A stretch of 8,117 nt of DNA from assembly GCA_046296435.1 (NCBI GenBank), contig JBKBLI010000094.1:1-8117 (forward strand). Direction: 5' to 3'. Source of the stretch: M3007 sp046296435 (GTDB lineage Bacteria; Bacteroidota; Bacteroidia; Chitinophagales; Saprospiraceae). A model generated the notes under the pieces. It had not been told where the DNA came from. It saw nothing but the letters and a program-made list of their open reading frames with translations, and searched no databases. The position numbers were made by a program, and so were the translations under genes. Below, in pieces: positions 5,122 to 8,117 of the stretch; within the stretch, counting starts at the first letter, position 1; each line of letters begins with the position of its first letter.

Positions 5122-6384
5122 ATGCTGACACTACGCGCCCTCAACCGATATATCCGACAGGCTTTGGCCCTCAACTTCCCTGCGCCGATCTGGATCGCGG
5201 CGGAAGTGGCTAAAATACAGTATTCGCGCGGTCATTGCTACCTCGAACTGATAGAGAAAAAAACAAACCGCGACGAAGACCTGCCAGGCGAAGACGAGAT
5301 TGCCGCCCAAGCCTCGGCAGTAGTCTGGAAAAACCAGCTCACAACGCTGCGCCTCAAATTGGGCGGCCAAATGAGCGACGTGCTTCGCGAAGGCGTCGAA
5401 CTCAAACTCTTCGTACTCGTGGACTACCACGAGCGCTACGGACTCAAACTCATCGTACAAGATATCGACGCCGACTACACGCTCGGCCAAATGGAACTCA
5501 CCCGCCGCCAAACGCTGCTGGCGCTCAAAACTGAAGGGCTTATTGAACGAAACAAACAAGCGGCGCTCCCTTTGGCCATACAGCGCATTGCGGTCGTTTC
5601 GTCGCCCAATGCCGCCGGACTTCAGGATTTCGAACAACACCTGCGCCATAACCCCTACGGCTACGCTTTTTCGCTCAAATTGCATCCGGTGGCTGTACAA
5701 GGACGCGACGCCGCTATACAAGCCCGAGAAGCGCTCGAACGCATCGCACGAGAACCCCACAAATATGATGTGGCAATCGTACTGCGCGGCGGCGGCTCGC
5801 GCACCGATCTGGCCCCGTTCGACGACCTGCATCTCTGCCGCGCGGCAGCCCATATGCCCCTGCCTTTGCTAAGCGGCATCGGCCACGATATCGACCAAAG
5901 CGCCTTGGATATTGTGGCGCATACGGCGCTCAAAACGCCCACGGCCGCAGCCGACTTTATCATTTGGCACAACGCCGCTTTCGAGAGCGCAATCATGAAT
6001 ATTGGCATGGATCTGAAGCGATCGGCATACGCCCGCATCGAAGCCCTGAATCAGCAGGTAGAACGCCAAAGCGAATCGCTACGCTGGAATGCTTACTCTG
6101 CCATTCAGCGCATCGGGCGCCGCCTGTCGCAAATAACGCTGCTCGTACCCGAGCGCGCCCGACAGGCGCTCCAAAGCGCCGCGCGCAGGCTTGACTACGC
6201 CGAGGCCCTCTGCGCCCAATTGCACCCGGCCCGCACGCTGCAACGCGGCTATAGCCTCACCTTCGAGGACGGGCGTTTGTTGCGCTCTGCCTCCGAAACG
6301 ACCCCAGGCGCTTGCATCGAAACCCGCCTTTCTGATGGCTCGATCCTGCAGTCAGAGGTTCAGACAAATAAGTCGGCACGGTAG
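5122..6384 (+). CDS. xseA: Exodeoxyribonuclease VII large subunit
   Basis: The catalytic subunit of exonuclease VII, which degrades single-stranded DNA from both ends to oligonucleotides in repair and recombination. The 420-residue product has an N-terminal OB-fold (about 1-115, with PAPIWIAAEVAKI and a GHCYLEL strand). The catalytic domain carries AVVSSPNAAGLQDF with Asp169, VLRGGGSRTDL with Arg222, and SGIGHDID with His255 and Asp258. These match the residues shown to be essential in E. coli (D155, R205, H238, D241). KTPTAAA (271-277) matches the APT-S/A-AA motif. A helical region (about 285-365) precedes the C-terminal RTLQRGYSLTFEDG segment. The frame is open back to the gap; the ATG at 5122 gives the normal family N-terminus. 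No xseB is visible. The 3' end overlaps mqnD on the other strand. Confidence 0.95.
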   Translation: MLTLRALNRYIRQALALNFPAPIWIAAEVAKIQYSRGHCYLELIEKKTNRDEDLPGEDEIAAQASAVVWKNQLTTLRLKLGGQMSDVLREGVELKLFVLVDYHERYGLKLIVQDIDADYTLGQMELTRRQTLLALKTEGLIERNKQAALPLAIQRIAVVSSPNAAGLQDFEQHLRHNPYGYAFSLKLHPVAVQGRDAAIQAREALERIAREPHKYDVAIVLRGGGSRTDLAPFDDLHLCRAAAHMPLPLLSGIGHDIDQSALDIVAHTALKTPTAAADFIIWHNAAFESAIMNIGMDLKRSAYARIEALNQQVERQSESLRWNAYSAIQRIGRRLSQITLLVPERARQALQSAARRLDYAEALCAQLHPARTLQRGYSLTFEDGRLLRSASETTPGACIETRLSDGSILQSEVQTNKSAR

Positions 6385-7187
6385 CGCTCGATTACGCCGC
6401 GCAAACACGCCTCGTCAAACAACCTGCGCACAGCCGCCCGCCCCTCGTCGCCCAAGGACCGACTGAACTCGTTGACGTACAACCCAATATGCCGGCGCAT
6501 CACGGCGTCGTCCATGCTCTGCGCATAGCGACGCACATAAGGCATCGATTCGTCGGGATGCGCAAAGGCATACGCCACGCTTCGCCCGATCGCCCGGTTG
6601 ATCGTCTGGAGCGCAGCGGCCGGCAAATCCCTGCGCGCCACAATGCCCCCCAGCGGTATGGGCGATCCCGTGCGCCCCTCCCAATACTCGCCCAGATCCC
6701 GGATTTTGACCAGCCCCTTTGAAGCGTACGTGAAGCGGTTCTCATGTATGATCAACCCAGCGTCGAAGTCGCCGCGCAACACCGCATCCTCAATTTCAGA
6801 AAAAAGCAGCGGCGTCTTGTCGCGCGCCTCGGGCCATACCAGCGAAAACAGAAAGTTGGCTGTAGTCCACTCGCCGGGTATGGCGATGCGGGCCTGCGCC
6901 ACCTCCACGTCGTTCATAGGGGAGCGGGCAACGAGCAAAGGGCCGCAATTGCGCCCAAGCGCGCTACCGGCATCTAATAGCGCATAAATGTCAGTCAGGT
7001 GCGAAAAAGCGTGAAAACTGAGCTTCGTGACGTCCAACTCCCCCGCCATCGCACGGCGGTTGAGCGCTTCGACATCTTCTATAACCGGTTCGAATACAAG
7101 GCCCTCCGAATCAATCCGGCCATTGATCAGGGCGTCAAAAATAAATGTGTCGTTCGGACAAGGCGAAAAACCAATCGTAAGCCGCAT
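6360..7187 (-). CDS. mqnD: 1,4-dihydroxy-6-naphthoate synthase (futalosine pathway of menaquinone synthesis)
   Basis: MqnD converts cyclic de-hypoxanthine futalosine to 1,4-dihydroxy-6-naphthoate, a cytoplasmic step of the alternative menaquinone pathway. The 275-residue product has a periplasmic-binding-protein-like two-lobe fold. Diagnostic segments are GFSPCPNDTFIF (6-17), DVTKLSFHA (52-60), GRNCGPLLVA (78-87), IPGEWTTAN (103-111), IIHENRFTY (146-154) and a DLGEYWEGRTGSPIPLGGI block (164-182). His148 in IIHE corresponds to the histidine proposed as the base in the Thermus enzyme. The frame is open up to 7295, but the ATG at 7187 is chosen because it places GFSPCPNDT at the family's N-terminal position; no Shine-Dalgarno is seen. 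No other mqn gene is in the window. Its last 25 nt overlap the end of xseA. Confidence 0.95.
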   Translation of the reverse strand: MRLTIGFSPCPNDTFIFDALINGRIDSEGLVFEPVIEDVEALNRRAMAGELDVTKLSFHAFSHLTDIYALLDAGSALGRNCGPLLVARSPMNDVEVAQARIAIPGEWTTANFLFSLVWPEARDKTPLLFSEIEDAVLRGDFDAGLIIHENRFTYASKGLVKIRDLGEYWEGRTGSPIPLGGIVARRDLPAAALQTINRAIGRSVAYAFAHPDESMPYVRRYAQSMDDAVMRRHIGLYVNEFSRSLGDEGRAAVRRLFDEACLRGVIERYRADLFV

Positions 7188-7571
7188 GTGTACTCTGTAT
7201 GTTAGCGTTTGCTTGCGCCGCTGCAACAAGCGCGCCGCCGCATCCAATTTCAGGCATGCAAAAATCAGCGCGCTGCAATCCACGCGACTTAACAAACGCT
7301 ACAGCGGCCCAAAAGTTGGAATGATAGCCCCTCGCCGGCGTACAAAGGCCGGGAGAATTTGACGATGACTGCAAGCGGCAATGAGATAAAAAAACCTGCA
7401 CGATACCTGACCCGAAGGCCATGCCCCTTACTCAGGCTTTTTTTCCGAAGAGTATGGCGTATAAAAAGCGGCGTACGGGTAAAGAAAGCGCCTTGCATCT
7501 ACACCGGCATCGCGCCTCATTCAGCGCCAAGCCGATTACATCCTAAACAAACGGCTATTCCTATCAATCAA
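7188..7571. other. Intergenic region without a convincing gene
   Basis: These 384 nt separate mqnD from the phosphoesterase gene on the same strand. Short open frames exist on both strands (for example 7289-7498 minus and 7359-7586 plus), but their translations are Arg/Leu/Pro-rich with no recognisable motif and they overlap each other. A spaced inverted repeat (TAGCGTTTG at 7203-7211, CAAACGCTA at 7293-7301) and a hairpin near 7406-7444 are the only structures I see. No exact TAnnTTTG box with a -33 partner was found for mqnD. Confidence 0.6.
7406..7444 (+). terminator. Possible terminator-like hairpin in the mqnD upstream spacer
   Basis: CCTGA (7406-7410) pairs with TCAGG (7432-7436), and inside them AAGG (7415-7418) pairs with CCTT (7426-7429). 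A C and seven T (7438-7444) follow on the plus strand. On the minus strand, the direction in which the flanking genes are read, a T-run occurs only 15 nt beyond the hairpin (complement of 7388-7394). The internal loops are asymmetric and no plus-strand gene needs a stop here, so this is weak. Confidence 0.25.
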
Positions 7572-8117
7572 CTAATCCCGCTCTGAAAACAAATAAGCGT
7601 TGACCGGCTGCAAGCGCCCCGCATTGTCCTGAACAAAAGGCTCTCCGTTCAAAAGCAAAAGCGCTTCGACTTTGCCTTGCGTCAGAGAGTCTTCGTGCAG
7701 CAGGTCGATACAGATCATGAGGCCGTCGTAAATGGCCTGTATTTCAGGCATCAACGTATGCCCGACCACCATGACTTTGGCCGACGCATAGTCCAGACAT
7801 TTTTGCATCTGAGGCAGGGAGAGCTTCCCACGTGCGCCAGTCCGGTACCAAAAAATACCCGTCTGATGATTGTAAAGCGCACGGGCATACAGGTCTTTTT
7901 GCCATTCGCTTTTGTTGCTACCTAAATACAGACGCGCAATGTTATTGATTTCGTCAAATGATACACCCGACTCGGCCAGTTCCGGACTGATGCCGCCATG
8001 GCAAAACACGTATTCGCCTATGCGCACTACCGCGTGTTTGCTCCGAAGCCAACGCCCTAATTCTGTGTCGGGGCCGTATAGATCGCCGTAATTTTCGCCC
8101 ATCAGACGAGCGTTCTC
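7572..8117 (-). CDS. Calcineurin-like metallophosphoesterase (Shewanella-like phosphatase type), 5'-truncated by window edge
   Basis: A phosphatase of the two-metal calcineurin-like superfamily. The frame is open to the window edge; 181 residues are visible and an ATG at 8102 is internal. The visible part starts with ENARLMG, which looks like the residues directly following the GNH(E) metal motif; the DxH, GDxxDRG and most of the GNHE motifs must lie outside. Later ligands are present: FCHGGISPE (His40 of the visible chain) and VVGHT (His120). The segments FDEINN, TGIFWYRTG and a final beta-sheet stretch (ICIDLL to ALLLLNGEP) fit bacterial Shewanella-like Ser/Thr/Tyr-type phosphatases. The substrate is not predictable. 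It lies 384 nt upstream of mqnD on the same strand, with no functional link seen. Confidence 0.88.
   Translation of the reverse strand, partial: ENARLMGENYGDLYGPDTELGRWLRSKHAVVRIGEYVFCHGGISPELAESGVSFDEINNIARLYLGSNKSEWQKDLYARALYNHQTGIFWYRTGARGKLSLPQMQKCLDYASAKVMVVGHTLMPEIQAIYDGLMICIDLLHEDSLTQGKVEALLLLNGEPFVQDNAGRLQPVNAYLFSERD

Noticed and set aside
5131..5853. 240-residue open frame on the minus strand opposite xseA
   Set aside because: It lies wholly antisense to a well-supported gene and its translation shows no recognisable motif.
7188..7295. 36-codon upstream extension of mqnD
   Set aside because: MqnD proteins begin a few residues before the GFSPCPNDT motif; the extension shows no family similarity.
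7289..7586. Small overlapping frames in the mqnD upstream spacer as possible new genes
   Set aside because: Both strands are open only by composition, the translations are basic and motif-free, and no promoter or conserved start supports them.
1..8117. CRISPR arrays, insertion sequences, defence or toxin-antitoxin modules
   Set aside because: No direct-repeat array, transposase, terminal repeats or recognisable defence proteins were seen on either strand.

Overview
The window looks like a chromosomal segment of a Bacteroidota bacterium with moderate GC content, perhaps of the Saprospiria type; that lower-rank guess is only an impression from protein flavour. Three lines of evidence support the phylum. 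The three tRNA genes are each preceded by a -7 box of the Bacteroidota form TAnnTTTG, with a TTG-type -33 element 18-19 nt upstream. Shine-Dalgarno sequences are absent before most genes, where A/T-rich leaders stand instead. The proteins are Bacteroidota-like: single-chain L-serine dehydratase, a POTRA-less Omp85 barrel and the futalosine-pathway enzyme MqnD. There is a 100-N scaffold gap at 4979-5078.

Layout. Positions 1-964 (+) hold the C-terminal two thirds of an iron-sulfur L-serine ammonia-lyase. A 240-nt spacer carries a 16-nt palindrome and an A-tract that leads into the promoter of tRNA-Gly(GCC) (1205-1280). That tRNA has a strong intrinsic terminator whose T-run merges with the promoter of tRNA-Leu(UAA) (1347-1430). 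A hairpin leader then precedes two tightly spaced genes: a six-transmembrane voltage-gated cation channel of the BacNav/Cav family (1510-2442) and a rhomboid serine protease (2447-3097). A thioredoxin follows (3224-3541), then tRNA-Met(CAU) (3644-3717) with its own promoter and terminator, then a secreted Omp85-type outer-membrane barrel (3829-4941). After the gap comes exonuclease VII large subunit xseA (5122-6384, +). It overlaps tail-to-tail by 25 nt with mqnD (6360-7187, -). A 384-nt spacer without a convincing gene separates mqnD from a calcineurin-like phosphoesterase (7572 to the window edge, -).

Most of the window is housekeeping: amino-acid catabolism, tRNAs, redox, DNA repair, menaquinone synthesis and envelope. 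The genes do not form one pathway. The most noteworthy element is the channel-rhomboid pair. The channel has the selectivity filter TLEGW, with glycine where most characterised bacterial sodium channels have serine, and an unusually long outer-pore loop with two cysteines. Both points raise the question of calcium rather than sodium selectivity. I found no defence system, mobile element, CRISPR array or clearly undescribed multi-gene system.
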